Shown piece by piece: positions 7,587 to 17,088 of a DNA stretch of 64,000 nucleotides. The position numbers and the translations under genes are program-made. How positions within the stretch are numbered: the stretch's first letter is position 1; every line of letters starts with the position of its first letter. Source of the stretch: Haliea salexigens DSM 19537 (GTDB taxonomy: Bacteria; Pseudomonadota; Gammaproteobacteria; Pseudomonadales; Halieaceae). The stretch covers positions 1-64,000 of the forward strand of contig NZ_AUHJ01000009.1 of the NCBI RefSeq assembly GCF_000423125.1, in the 5' to 3' direction. The notes under the pieces were generated by a model. The model was not told where the DNA came from. It did not search any database and saw only the letters and a list, made by a program, of their open reading frames with translations.

Positions 7587-10025
7587 TCACTCTTCGAGCT
7601 GTTGATGCTCTCGCAGCAGCTCAGCTAGATCCCCGGGCGGCAACGGCACACTGAGCAGATAGCCCTGCATTTCGTCACAGCCTGCCGCCCGCAGGAAATC
7701 CGCCTGTTCCCGACTCTCTATTCCCTCGGCAATGACGCGCAGTTCCAGCTGATGCCCCAAAGCGATAATGGCTGTAGCGATAGCGCAGTCATTTTTATCG
7801 CCAGGAATATCCCTCACAAATGACTGATCAATCTTCAACCGATGAATCGGGAGCAATTTCAAAGAACTCATACAGGAATAGCCGGTGCCAAAGTCGTCAA
7901 TAGAAATGGTAACACCCAGGGACTCAACTCTGCGTAGTGCGACGAGGCTGGCCTCACAGTTTTGCAGTGATGACTCTGTAACTTCCAGCTCGAGGAATTC
8001 ACCGGGCATCTGGCTGGTCTTCAGAGCGTTGGTGACAATGCTGACAAACCGCGGTTCCCGCAGTTGCCTGGGAGACACATTGACCGCAATGCGTATGTTC
8101 TTGCCGAATTTATCGACCCAGATACGGTATTGTCGACAGGCCTCGCCGATCACCCATTCGCCGATATCGACGATCAGGGAGCTGTTCTCGGCCACTGGAA
8201 TGACCTCTGCGGCGGATAGCAGGCCGACCTCGGGGTGCTGCCAGCGAATAAGCGCCTCCATACCAACAATATCCTGGTTTTCCGCGCTAAATTGAGGCTG
8301 GTAATACAGGACAAACTGCCGCTGCTGAAGCGCATGTCGCAACTCCTGTTCACGGTTCAGATAGTGCGCCACTGCCTGCGTCATTTGCGGCTGGTAGAAT
8401 GCGTAGCAGTTCCTCCCGAGGCCTTTCGCAGAATACATAGCAGTATCCGCCATTTTTACCAGGTCGTCCTTGTCGTCGGTATCCGTTGGATAGATACTGA
8501 TACCGACGCTACAGCCTGGTGTCACCTCATTCTTGCCAAGAAGCATCGGCTGGTGAACCGCTTCGATTATCTTTCGGCACAGCGCCTCAAGGTCATCGGT
8601 AGTATCAAAAGCATCGACAATAACTATGAACTCGTCCCCGCCGATCCGGCACAACGTATCCGAAGTCCGCAACACCGGCTGCAAGCGATCTGCTATGGCA
8701 CGCAGCATCTGGTCTCCAACCTGATGGCCCAGTGTGTCATTGACTCGCTTGAAGTGATCGAGGTCGATGAAAAGTACAGCCAGCCTGCTTTTCGCCCTCG
8801 CAGCATGCGCAATCGCCATGTTCAGCCGATCCATGAAGAGGTGCCGATTGGGTAGCCCGGTGAGGGTGTCGTAGTAAGCAATATAAGCCAGCTCGGCCTG
8901 GGCACGTCGCATCTCCGATATATCGGATATCAGGATGACATATTGCCAGGGGCCGTTTGCCCTGGACGCAACTCGCGAGATATTCACCAGCGCATGGAAG
9001 GGTTGATCGTCCTGCCTGTAGGCGCGGACCTCACCGCGCCAGCACTCGCCCTGAGCCAGCGCGGCATTCATCTTCTCGCGCGTCGCCTGACCGATGTTGG
9101 CCGCCGAGAGTAAATCCAGTGGTTGACCCTGTACGCTGACCGCTGTGAGCCCGGTAATCTGGTAGAAGGTCGCGTTGGCATTCGCTACTGTCAAGTTTTG
9201 ATCGGTAACTACGATGGCTTCCGAACTGCTGTTGAACACCAAGGCGGCCTGCTGCAGCTCCCGCTCCGCCAGTTTACGTGCAGTGATGTCCTGGATCACA
9301 CCCAGGACATCGCGGGTGCCGCGCTCTCCTTGATCATCGGCTACCCCGTACAACACATAAAAACTCGGTCCTGTGCGCGCGTCGTCAACCTCAAATTCGA
9401 GCTCGATCGAGTCCTGCAGACGGTTCTGCAGATTATTGATCTCGCGATCAATCCGGCGCCTGTCTCTCGCCGTGATCAGGGGGCGGAATTCGCTCCAGTT
9501 GGAGAACTGGGTATCACCGTGCTTGATAGGGTTCGCCAGCACTACGGTGCTGCCAGAACGCTCGCCAATCTCCCACGTTCCCATATTGGCAGCGTCAATT
9601 GCCAGTTTCAGGCGAGCTTCGCTGCGCTGCAATTTCTGATCCCACTTCGAGCGTTCAAGAGAAATCTTGAGTACTGCTTGCAAGTCGCGTTCGGAAAATG
9701 GTTTCAGAAGGTATCCATAGGGTAGAGCCTGGCTGGCCCGGCCCATCGTAGCGTCTTCCGAATATGCAGTAATGAAAATGATAGGCAGACGGTACTTTTC
9801 ATTGATCGCGTTGGCGACATCAATACCATCGATAGCGTCATTGAGATGGATATCCATGAGGACAATATCGGGGAGCTCGCTCTCAATCAGTGTCATAGCC
9901 TGCTGAGCACGGACTGCCATTCCCGTCACCCGATAGCCGAGCTTTTCCACTCGCCGCCGGATATCCAGAGCGACAATACTCTCGTCCTCGACTATCAGGA
10001 TCTTGCTCTGTACGGTGGCACTCAC
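7587..10025 (-). CDS. Response regulator with PAS, GGDEF and EAL domains
   Basis: An 812-residue cyclic-di-GMP enzyme. An N-terminal receiver domain (about 1-120) has the phosphoacceptor D58 in VLMDIHL, T86 and K108. Two PAS-like regions follow (about 135-380). The GGDEF motif is intact at about residue 462, with an RTSD inhibitory site five residues before it. The EAL domain has E590 in GMEALIRW, NVSPRQL, DDFGTGYS and KIDQSFV, so both cyclase and phosphodiesterase sites look complete. Which activity dominates cannot be read. GTG at 10025 is supported by AAGGA six to seven bases upstream. The downstream histidine kinase is the likely partner. Confidence 0.93.
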   Translation of the reverse strand: MSATVQSKILIVEDESIVALDIRRRVEKLGYRVTGMAVRAQQAMTLIESELPDIVLMDIHLNDAIDGIDVANAINEKYRLPIIFITAYSEDATMGRASQALPYGYLLKPFSERDLQAVLKISLERSKWDQKLQRSEARLKLAIDAANMGTWEIGERSGSTVVLANPIKHGDTQFSNWSEFRPLITARDRRRIDREINNLQNRLQDSIELEFEVDDARTGPSFYVLYGVADDQGERGTRDVLGVIQDITARKLAERELQQAALVFNSSSEAIVVTDQNLTVANANATFYQITGLTAVSVQGQPLDLLSAANIGQATREKMNAALAQGECWRGEVRAYRQDDQPFHALVNISRVASRANGPWQYVILISDISEMRRAQAELAYIAYYDTLTGLPNRHLFMDRLNMAIAHAARAKSRLAVLFIDLDHFKRVNDTLGHQVGDQMLRAIADRLQPVLRTSDTLCRIGGDEFIVIVDAFDTTDDLEALCRKIIEAVHQPMLLGKNEVTPGCSVGISIYPTDTDDKDDLVKMADTAMYSAKGLGRNCYAFYQPQMTQAVAHYLNREQELRHALQQRQFVLYYQPQFSAENQDIVGMEALIRWQHPEVGLLSAAEVIPVAENSSLIVDIGEWVIGEACRQYRIWVDKFGKNIRIAVNVSPRQLREPRFVSIVTNALKTSQMPGEFLELEVTESSLQNCEASLVALRRVESLGVTISIDDFGTGYSCMSSLKLLPIHRLKIDQSFVRDIPGDKNDCAIATAIIALGHQLELRVIAEGIESREQADFLRAAGCDEMQGYLLSVPLPPGDLAELLREHQQLEE

Positions 10026-10360
10026 AGTCTTTCCTTTTCCGACATGAAGCGAGTGGCCCCCGCATCCATGTAACGTAGTGTATTAGTTCACGTTGCCGGG
10101 AGTGTCAACCGACGCCGTGTCTTGTCAGCGCGCTGTTAAAGTGATTTGCGCTGGCCTCACCACGAGGCACTACGGTGTTGCATCGCTGCAAACACCGGGT
10201 TCAAAAGAGAGTGACGCGATGTAGCTTTCCTGCGCGGCTGCCAAAGCATGGATCTACCCCAGGATGTTGCGCGTACACCCGCACTGTCCTAGCATGCGAC
10301 CCTCGCTAGACTACCCGGTCAGCCTCCCTACACACTTTCCAACACGAGTGGTGATTTACC
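10026..10360. other. Divergent intergenic region, GGDEF-EAL / FadL genes
   Basis: This region must hold the promoters of the signalling operon (minus) and the FadL operon (plus). I see no strong -35/-10 pair, terminator or RNA gene. The 126-codon plus frame starting at 10264 overlaps the FadL gene in another frame and is Pro/Arg rich, so it is a shadow. Confidence 0.4.
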
Positions 10361-11614
10361 GTGATTTCCCAGAACCGACATCTGCCCGGCGCTCTGCTCC
10401 TGGCGGCACTTGCCACCGGCAACGCCCACGCTACCAACGGCTACTTCACCCACGGCACCGGGGTGCGCGCCCAGGCAGTTGCCGGTGTCAGTTTTGCCCT
10501 GCCCCAGGACGCCCTGGCAGCGGCAACAAACCCCGCCGGCACCGCTCTGGTGGGAGATCGCCTGGACGCCGGGATCACCTGGTTCCAGCCCGACCGCAGC
10601 TCATCCATTTCCGGCAACCTGGCCGGAGCCAACGGCAGCTATGACGGCAACGACGACGCCTGGTTTCTGCTACCGGATATCGGCTTCACCAGCGCAGTGA
10701 ATGAACAGCTTAGCTGGGGGGTCGCCTTATACGGCAATGGCGGCATGAATACAGGCTATGAGAGCAATCCCTACGCGGCGTTTGGCGCTACCGGAACTGC
10801 CGGTGTGGATCTGGCGCAGGCTTTCATTACGCCCTCCGTTGCCTGGAAATCAGGCGCGCACAGCTTCGGTGCGGCGGCGACCTTTGCCTACCAGCGCTTT
10901 GAAGCGCGCGGCCTTGCACCCTTTGATGGTTTCAGCAGCCGTCCCGGTTCGGTGACGGACCGCGGGCACGACAGCAGCGCTGGCTGGGGTGTCAAACTGG
11001 GTTGGATGGGGGAGGTTCACGAGAACATCATTCTCGGTGCTGCCTGGTCTTCGGAAATCGATATGTCGAATTTTGACGACTACGCCGGACTCTTCGCCGA
11101 CGGCGGCGGTTTCGATATCCCCGAGTCCTATGGCGCAGGCATCGCCTGGGAGGCATCAGAAGCCCTGACCGTTGCGGCCGACTGGCAGCGCATCCTCTAC
11201 AGCGACATCACCTCCGTGGGTAACCCGCTGGCACCTTTGCTGACTGGCGTACCCCTGGGTGTTGCGAATGGCCCGGGGTTCGGCTGGGAAGACAGCGACG
11301 TGTACAAGCTGGGGGCGGTTTATCGTGTCACCGGCGCATTGACACTCCGCGCCGGCGTGAGCCACATGGATCAGCCCATCCCGGGCTCGGAGACCTTCTT
11401 CAATATACTGGCGCCAGGTGTGATCGAAACCCATGTGAGCCTGGGCGCAAGCTGGGCCCTGTCCGACAGGAACGAATGGAACGTTGCCTATACCCACGGG
11501 CTTGAAAAAACCGTGCGCGGCACCAACTCCATACCCATGCCGTTCGGTGGCGGTGAGGCCGACCTCACCATGCACCAGAACATACTTGCAATCGGGTATA
11601 CGAGACACTTCTAA
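10361..11614 (+). CDS. FadL/OmpP1/TodX-family outer-membrane transporter
   Basis: A 417-residue outer-membrane barrel. The signal peptide (GALLLAALATGNAHA) is followed by TNGYFTHGTGVRAQAVAG and the conserved NPAG segment of the FadL N-terminal plug. The protein ends in aromatic residues (YTRHF), as barrel proteins do for BAM recognition. The family carries long-chain fatty acids, toluene-like aromatics and other hydrophobic molecules across the outer membrane. GTG at 10361 is the only start that keeps a complete signal peptide. Its stop overlaps the ATG of the YeeE-like gene by one base, so the porin and the two inner-membrane proteins are translationally linked. Confidence 0.9.
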   Translation: MISQNRHLPGALLLAALATGNAHATNGYFTHGTGVRAQAVAGVSFALPQDALAAATNPAGTALVGDRLDAGITWFQPDRSSSISGNLAGANGSYDGNDDAWFLLPDIGFTSAVNEQLSWGVALYGNGGMNTGYESNPYAAFGATGTAGVDLAQAFITPSVAWKSGAHSFGAAATFAYQRFEARGLAPFDGFSSRPGSVTDRGHDSSAGWGVKLGWMGEVHENIILGAAWSSEIDMSNFDDYAGLFADGGGFDIPESYGAGIAWEASEALTVAADWQRILYSDITSVGNPLAPLLTGVPLGVANGPGFGWEDSDVYKLGAVYRVTGALTLRAGVSHMDQPIPGSETFFNILAPGVIETHVSLGASWALSDRNEWNVAYTHGLEKTVRGTNSIPMPFGGGEADLTMHQNILAIGYTRHF

Positions 11615-12075
11615 TGGATATCGCCTGGTCCCTGTTTACACCTTGGCACTCACTAGCCGGCGGGGCGCTGATTGGCCTTGCTGCGAGCCTGCTGTTGCTT
11701 GCCAACGGGCAGATTGCCGGCATTAGCGGGATACTCGGCAACCTGTTGACACGTGAGGGGCGTGCCCCGTGGCGGCTCGCCTTCCTGGCGGGCATGGTGC
11801 TGTCTCCACTGCTGCTGTGGTCGGTAATGACAGAGGTTGCTCCCGCTACCGTTCAAACCCCGGATATCGATACGCAGACAGTTGCACGCCTGTTGGTGGG
11901 GGGCTTTCTGGTCGGCCTCGGCACTCGCCTCGCCAACGGCTGCACCAGCGGGCATGGTGTGTGTGGCCTGGCCCGTTTCTCCCTTCGCTCGCTGGTTGCG
12001 GTCATCACCTTCATGGGCGCGGGCTTTGTGACTGTTGCGCTGTGGCGGCTGATCAACGGAGGCGTTGCGCTATGA
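11614..12075 (+). CDS. YeeE/YedE-family membrane protein, first half
   Basis: A 153-residue inner-membrane protein with about four hydrophobic segments. It carries the family signature LANGCTSGHGVCGLARFS followed by RSLVAVITFMGAG. The family (sulf_transp) includes the thiosulfate transporter YeeE, which uses cysteines in a central pore; the Cys of NGCTSGHGVCG is the expected relay residue. YeeE is often one polypeptide of about 350 residues; here two half-size genes occur. It overlaps FadL by one base and the second half by four bases (ATGA). A role in thiosulfate or other sulfur-compound uptake is the family-based guess. Confidence 0.88.
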   Translation: MDIAWSLFTPWHSLAGGALIGLAASLLLLANGQIAGISGILGNLLTREGRAPWRLAFLAGMVLSPLLLWSVMTEVAPATVQTPDIDTQTVARLLVGGFLVGLGTRLANGCTSGHGVCGLARFSLRSLVAVITFMGAGFVTVALWRLINGGVAL

Positions 12076-12494
12076 AAAGTGCCCTCACTGCGATGATCGC
12101 GGGCCTGCTGTTCGGCAGCGGCCTGATTGTGTCAGGCATGGTAAACCCCGCCAAGGTGCTCGGATTCCTCGACCTCACCGGGCAGTGGGACCCCTCCCTT
12201 GGGCTAGTGATGGCCAGCGCAATCGTGCTGTCCTGGGTGGGCGTGAAACTGGCCGCTCGACGCAGCGACCCCGCTTGCCCTGTCGACCCGCCCGCCAAGC
12301 CGATCGACAAACCACTGGTACTGGGCAGCATCATGTTCGGTATCGGCTGGGGCTTGAGTGGCTTTTGCCCCGGCCCGGCGGTTGTCGCAGCCAGCGACTG
12401 GTACTGGCCCGCACTGGCTGTCATGGCGGGCCTGCTCCCCGGTCTCGCGGTCGCAGGCGCCTTTCAGGCTCGAGAAAGGAATAGCGCTGGGTAA
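12072..12494 (+). CDS. YeeE/YedE-family membrane protein, second half
   Basis: A 140-residue membrane protein beginning at the ATGA overlap with the first half. It has SGMVNPAKVLGFLDLTG near the N-terminus and the C-terminal signature GIGWGLSGFCPGPAV with a conserved Cys. It is the usual partner of the preceding half and should pair with it to form the complete YeeE-type pore. The downstream gene is on the opposite strand 33 bases away. Confidence 0.88.
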   Translation: MKSALTAMIAGLLFGSGLIVSGMVNPAKVLGFLDLTGQWDPSLGLVMASAIVLSWVGVKLAARRSDPACPVDPPAKPIDKPLVLGSIMFGIGWGLSGFCPGPAVVAASDWYWPALAVMAGLLPGLAVAGAFQARERNSAG

Positions 12495-12527
12495 TGTTCG
12501 GGGCGCTGGCCTCCCCCTGGGCGCTAT

Positions 12528-13322
12528 TCACAGCACCCAGGGAATCAGCACCTTGCGCTCTCGCGGGTAGTTGTCGAATTTGTTGAGATACCAGCGGTGC
12601 ACCTGAAACGCACGCGGTATCAAGTTGGCAGCACTGACAAACAACACAAAAAGCGCGCCGGGGGACCAGGTCGCAATCGCGAAGCCCGCAAAGGACACCA
12701 GTTCGGTAAAGTAACTGGGGTTGGTGACGTAGCGGAAAAGCCCGCCTTGGGGAATGCGGTAAATGCGTTCTCCACTCTCCACTTCAGCCTTGCTTCGCAA
12801 GTTGCGGATGATCGCGTCAGAGTGCACATTCATGACAAAGCCAAACAGGTAGATGGCCATGCCCAGCAGGAACCGCGGGTCGCTCAACCAATCGGGTGTG
12901 AGGTGCGTAGACAGGTGAGAGATGAATACCGCGTTGAGGTAGCCGTGCAGGGTGGTGACCAGCCAGCCCGCGACCACCACCAGCAACCCAAAGGTACCTT
13001 TACTACCACTCGCAACGCGCATCAGCAGCGGAAAAATAAAGCCGCGATTGGCGTAGTGAATAAGCCACACACCGAGGAAGATCATCGGCACCCATTCACT
13101 CGCGTTCTTGCCGTGCAGGTAAAACCAGAGAAAACTCAAAGTGGCCGGGAGCTCCATAAGAAACCACCCCAGCCGAGGTGAGAGGGAGAGCCCCGCACCC
13201 TCCGAGCCGAAACGCCCGTAAGGTGCCTTTGACAGGAATGCACCCACCAGAATGAAAGCGGCGTAGACAAAACTGCCGACCAGGATCGTGTTATACACTT
13301 CAGCGGACATTAACCAGTCCAT
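12528..13322 (-). CDS. Steroid 5-alpha-reductase-like membrane enzyme
   Basis: A 264-residue polytopic membrane protein with six to seven hydrophobic segments. The C-terminal domain has GGLFRYVTNPSYFTEL and ends in HRWYLNKFDNYPRERK, the hallmark of the steroid 5-alpha-reductase C-terminal family (NADPH-dependent reduction of an enone double bond). The length matches human SRD5A1 (about 259 residues) and the whole protein aligns in style with that enzyme, not only with the shorter DUF1295 proteins. Bacterial members are poorly characterised. Steroid or polyprenoid-like lipids are possible substrates. It is transcribed alone. Confidence 0.82.
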   Translation of the reverse strand: MDWLMSAEVYNTILVGSFVYAAFILVGAFLSKAPYGRFGSEGAGLSLSPRLGWFLMELPATLSFLWFYLHGKNASEWVPMIFLGVWLIHYANRGFIFPLLMRVASGSKGTFGLLVVVAGWLVTTLHGYLNAVFISHLSTHLTPDWLSDPRFLLGMAIYLFGFVMNVHSDAIIRNLRSKAEVESGERIYRIPQGGLFRYVTNPSYFTELVSFAGFAIATWSPGALFVLFVSAANLIPRAFQVHRWYLNKFDNYPRERKVLIPWVL

Positions 13323-13583
13323 AATTTCTCCTTCGCAGCTGCCCCGGCAGACACGTTCAGTTCTCGTGAGGCTCAGGTACGGCGAGCCGTGAAACCTTGG
13401 ATCACATCCGGCCCGATGGACGCCCAGCGGAGCTGCTCTGGGTACGACTTTCTATACAGCCAGAGACAGTCTACCCATTGAGCGCACCCCACCCCCAAAG
13501 CGGCAGATTTGCCACAATCGTCGCGCACCAGAGGCCACCTATGCACTACACTAGCACCAAAGATCTTGTCTCCGGATAATGAC

Positions 13584-14222
13584 ATGCAGTACGCGATTGG
13601 CCAGGTCGTCTGGCTCAAGGTAATAGAGGTGAACGCGCTGGGCGCCTTTGCAGATTGGGGTCAGGCAAAGGACCTCTTTATCCCCTTTGCCGAGCAGCAG
13701 CACCCACTGACGCAGGGCACCCATACCCTGGTGAAAATTTATGAGGACAATCAGGGCAGAGTCGCGGGCTCCACCCGGGTTGATCACTGGATAAAGGACA
13801 CCGCCGCAGGCCTCTCGCGGGGGCAGAAAGTCAAGCTGATCATCGCTGACCGCACTGAACTTGGCTTCAAGGCTGTTATCAATGACAGCTGCTGGGGATT
13901 GCTATACAGCAATGACCTCTACCGCCGAATTCGCAAAGGTGAGGTTGTGGAGGGGTACATCCAAAATATACGCGATGACGGGAAGATTGATCTGTCGCTT
14001 AATCAACCGGGGTTCAGCAAAGACAAAATGGATACCGCATCCGGTAAAATTCTCGAAGCGCTCGAGAAAAATCAGGGCTTCTTGCCGCTGACGGACAAAT
14101 CCTCGCCGTCAGAAATCCACGCAGCTTTCGGCTTCAGCAAAAAGGTATTCAAGCAGGCGATTGGCACGCTATACAAGCAGCGCGTGATTGTGCTGGAAAC
14201 GGAAGGGATCCGGCTGACCTGA
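13584..14222 (+). CDS. CvfB-like S1 RNA-binding protein
   Basis: A 212-residue cytoplasmic protein. The N-terminal part (MQYAIGQVVWLKVIEVNALG, then ADWGQAKDLFIPF) and the middle (GEVVEGYIQNIRDDGKIDLSL) are S1-type OB folds. The C-terminal part (HAAFGFSKKVFKQAIGTLYK) is the winged-helix end of CvfB/YitL proteins. It is shorter than the usual 280 residues. I chose ATG 13584 because the S1 fold begins there; an upstream in-frame start at 13509 would add residues unlike the family. CvfB proteins bind RNA and affect virulence-gene expression in some bacteria; the role here is unknown. Confidence 0.82.
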   Translation: MQYAIGQVVWLKVIEVNALGAFADWGQAKDLFIPFAEQQHPLTQGTHTLVKIYEDNQGRVAGSTRVDHWIKDTAAGLSRGQKVKLIIADRTELGFKAVINDSCWGLLYSNDLYRRIRKGEVVEGYIQNIRDDGKIDLSLNQPGFSKDKMDTASGKILEALEKNQGFLPLTDKSSPSEIHAAFGFSKKVFKQAIGTLYKQRVIVLETEGIRLT

Positions 14223-14470
14223 GTTCTGCTATTCTTTCCTTTCATTCCCGGCAGGCTTTGTTATCATTAGCAGTCTCCTGGCGCGCATCGGTCTGCGCCA
14301 ACGCGAAACGCCACATCTTCTCCACGCTCTGTGTCACCCGGTGCTCGACAAGCACCCAAAGCAACACCCAAACGCATCCCGTTCTGGACCGAACCATCAC
14401 ACAAGTAGATTGGCTACTTCGCATGTTGGTCAGACGAATCCGTAAGCCAAAAAATCAGGATTAACATCAC

Positions 14471-15766
14471 GTGTTCTTTAAAGATCTCGGCCTTTCCGCC
14501 GAACTGCTACGCGCAGTCGAAAAACAGGGCTACAGCAAAGCCACACCAATACAACAGCAGGCGATACCGCTTGTGCTCGAAGGCAAGGATCTGCTGGCCG
14601 GCGCGCAAACTGGCACCGGTAAAACGGCAGGCTTCACCCTGCCGTTGCTGCAGCTGTTGCAAAACAAATACTCCGGCGGCGAAAAAAGCTACCCGAAAGT
14701 ACTGGTGCTGACACCGACACGCGAACTCGCCGCGCAGGTGCATGAAAGCGTCCGCGACTATGGCGCCTACCTGCCCTTTCGGTCAGCCGTAATTTTCGGC
14801 GGCGTGAGCATCAACCCGCAGAAGCAGAAACTCATCAAGGGTGTCGATATTGTCGTAGCCACGCCGGGCCGCCTGCTCGACCACGTGCAACAACGCAGTG
14901 TTGATTTATCCCGGGTAGAAACTCTGGTCCTGGACGAAGCTGACCGCATGCTGGATATGGGCTTTATCCACGATATCCGCCGAGTGATGAAAGTCATCCC
15001 CAAACAACGCCAGACTCTGCTGTTCTCGGCCACTTTCTCCAACGACATCAAGAAGCTCGCTTCCGAGTTTCTGCAGTATCCCGCAGAAATACAGGTAACA
15101 CCCGAGAACACCGCGACTGAACTGGTCAGCCAGACCGTGTATCCGGTGGACAAAAAACGCAAGCGTGAGCTGCTGTCGGAAAAAATCGGCGAGGAAAATT
15201 GGCAGCAGGTGCTGATTTTTACCCGCACCAAGCACAGCGCAAACAAGCTTGCGGAGCAGTTGGGGAAAGACGGTATTACCGCAGCCGCTATCCACGGCAA
15301 CAAGTCCCAGGGCGCACGCACCCGGGCCCTGTCTGACTTCAAGGCCGGCAGCGTGAGAGCGCTTGTCGCCACGGATATTGCAGCGCGCGGAATCGACATC
15401 GACAAATTGCCCCACGTTGTCAACTTCGAATTGCCCAACGTGCCAGAGGACTACATCCACCGCATCGGCCGCACCGCCCGAGCCGGGCAACAAGGCAGTG
15501 CGATTTCGCTGGTATGCGTGGATGAGCTGAAACTGCTGAAGGATATTGAAAGACTTCTGGGGACAGCGATTCGGAAGGTGCACGCACCCGGCTATGAGGT
15601 GGACCCGAGCATCAAGGCCGAGCCCATTCAGAATGGCAGCAATCGAGGCGGCGGGCGCAACAGGCCGGGCAGCGGCGGAAGAGCGCAGCAGGGCCGTGGG
15701 CGCCCAGGGGCGTCTGGCAACGCCGCGCGAGGCCGTTCTGCCAGCGGCAACCGGCGCGCCGGCTGA
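14471..15766 (+). CDS. rhlE: DEAD-box RNA helicase RhlE
   Basis: A 431-residue ATP-dependent RNA helicase. It has the Q motif [14 protein letters not shown], Walker [19 protein letters not shown] in [16 protein letters not shown] (LFSATF), [10 protein letters not shown] and [10 protein letters not shown]. The C-terminal 60 residues are Gly/Arg/Asn-rich and basic, an RGG-like RNA-binding tail. MFFKDLGLS and [10 protein letters not shown] fit RhlE rather than DeaD or RhlB. Translation begins with GTG at 14471, preceded by AGGA. RhlE helps ribosome assembly and RNA turnover. Confidence 0.93.
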   Translation: MFFKDLGLSAELLRAVEKQGYSKATPIQQQAIPLVLEGKDLLAGAQTGTGKTAGFTLPLLQLLQNKYSGGEKSYPKVLVLTPTRELAAQVHESVRDYGAYLPFRSAVIFGGVSINPQKQKLIKGVDIVVATPGRLLDHVQQRSVDLSRVETLVLDEADRMLDMGFIHDIRRVMKVIPKQRQTLLFSATFSNDIKKLASEFLQYPAEIQVTPENTATELVSQTVYPVDKKRKRELLSEKIGEENWQQVLIFTRTKHSANKLAEQLGKDGITAAAIHGNKSQGARTRALSDFKAGSVRALVATDIAARGIDIDKLPHVVNFELPNVPEDYIHRIGRTARAGQQGSAISLVCVDELKLLKDIERLLGTAIRKVHAPGYEVDPSIKAEPIQNGSNRGGGRNRPGSGGRAQQGRGRPGASGNAARGRSASGNRRAG

Positions 15767-15783
15767 TTTCGACTGAGCGGCGC

Positions 15784-17064
15784 CTACAGGTTCAACTTCA
15801 GAGTATCCCGCGCCTGCCGCGCCAGCTCCTCCTGAAAGCTCGGGTGGGATATGGCCACAAGGTCCCTGGCCCGCTCACGCAGTGAGCGGCCCCGGAGCTT
15901 GGCGACGCCGTATTCCGTCACCACATAGTCAACCTGCGCACGCGTAGTCACCACCCCCGCGCCACTGGCCAGCGCCGCCACCAGCCGCGAGGACTGGCCG
16001 TCGCGCACCGTGCTGGGCAGCGCGATAATGCTCTTTCCGTGCTCTGAGTATGTGGCGCCGATGACGAAATCGACCTGGCCACCAACGCCCGAGTAAATCC
16101 GGTGACCAATCGAATCGGCGCAAACCTGCCCGGAAAGATCAATCTGCAAGGCACTGTTGATCGACGTTACCCGAGGATTCTTGGCGATGACGGTGGGATT
16201 GTTGACGAACTCCACATCAAGAAAAGCCACCTCCGGATTATCGTGCACAAAGTCGTATAACGCCTCACTACCCAGCGCAAAGCTGGTCACGGTTCTGCCG
16301 CGAGCGATGCGTTTCCGTGAGTTGTCAATCACACCCGCTTCAAGGAGAGGCAACACGCCGCTGGAGAACATTTCCGTATGAACCCCCAGATGCTGACGAT
16401 CGCCGAGGCAACGCAAGGCGGCATCCGGGATGGAGCCAATACCCATCTGTAAACACGCACCGTCTTCCACCAGCGACGCAACATGCGCCCCAATACGTTC
16501 TTCCGTATCGCCCCGCCGACTCTCACTGACCTCCATAGGCGCCTCATCGAGCTCAAACGCCGTGTGAATATTGCGGGTATTGATAAAACCGTCGCCATGC
16601 GTGCGCGGCATACGTGGATTGATATGGGCAATAATCCGCCCCGCAACTTCACAGGCGGCCGCAGTCGCCTCAACGGAAATACCCAGGGAGCAATTGCCAT
16701 GACGGTCTGGCGGTGAGACCTGCACGAGCACGGTATCGATTTTCTGTTCCCGCCGACGAAACAGCTTGGGCAATTCCGACAGGAAAAGGGGCACATAATC
16801 TGCCCGACCCTGGTTAATCAACTCGCGGGTTTGCTTGCCGGCAAAGAAACAGCGGTGTCGCAGGTGCCCGTCAAGCTCAGGTGCCGTAACCGCGTCGGCG
16901 TTCTCCAGGTGCAATTGCATCAGCGTGATGTTGCTGTGGGACAGCGCATGACGGGCGAGTGCATCAAGCAGCCGCGTCGGCGTGGCTGCCATGGAGTGGC
17001 ACCAGACAAACTCATCGGAACCGATATGCTCAACCGCCTGTTCAGCGCTGCTTACAAGTCGCAA
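15784..17064 (-). CDS. Acetyl-CoA hydrolase/CoA-transferase family protein
   Basis: A 426-residue member of the acetyl-CoA hydrolase / 4-hydroxybutyrate CoA-transferase family. The N-terminal domain has VQVSPPDRHGNCSLG. The C-terminal domain has GVGGQVDFVIGA, then YVVTEYGVAKLRGRSLRERA, where the conserved Glu is expected to form the acyl-enzyme intermediate. Such enzymes move CoA between short-chain acids. The start is probably TTG at 17064 with GGAG six bases before it. It lies 24 bases downstream of the GNAT-nitrilase gene on the same strand, a likely operon. The exact substrate is not evident. Confidence 0.85.
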   Translation of the reverse strand: MRLVSSAEQAVEHIGSDEFVWCHSMAATPTRLLDALARHALSHSNITLMQLHLENADAVTAPELDGHLRHRCFFAGKQTRELINQGRADYVPLFLSELPKLFRRREQKIDTVLVQVSPPDRHGNCSLGISVEATAAACEVAGRIIAHINPRMPRTHGDGFINTRNIHTAFELDEAPMEVSESRRGDTEERIGAHVASLVEDGACLQMGIGSIPDAALRCLGDRQHLGVHTEMFSSGVLPLLEAGVIDNSRKRIARGRTVTSFALGSEALYDFVHDNPEVAFLDVEFVNNPTVIAKNPRVTSINSALQIDLSGQVCADSIGHRIYSGVGGQVDFVIGATYSEHGKSIIALPSTVRDGQSSRLVAALASGAGVVTTRAQVDYVVTEYGVAKLRGRSLRERARDLVAISHPSFQEELARQARDTLKLNL

Positions 17065-17088
17065 CTCTATCTCCCATTGTGATGTGAC

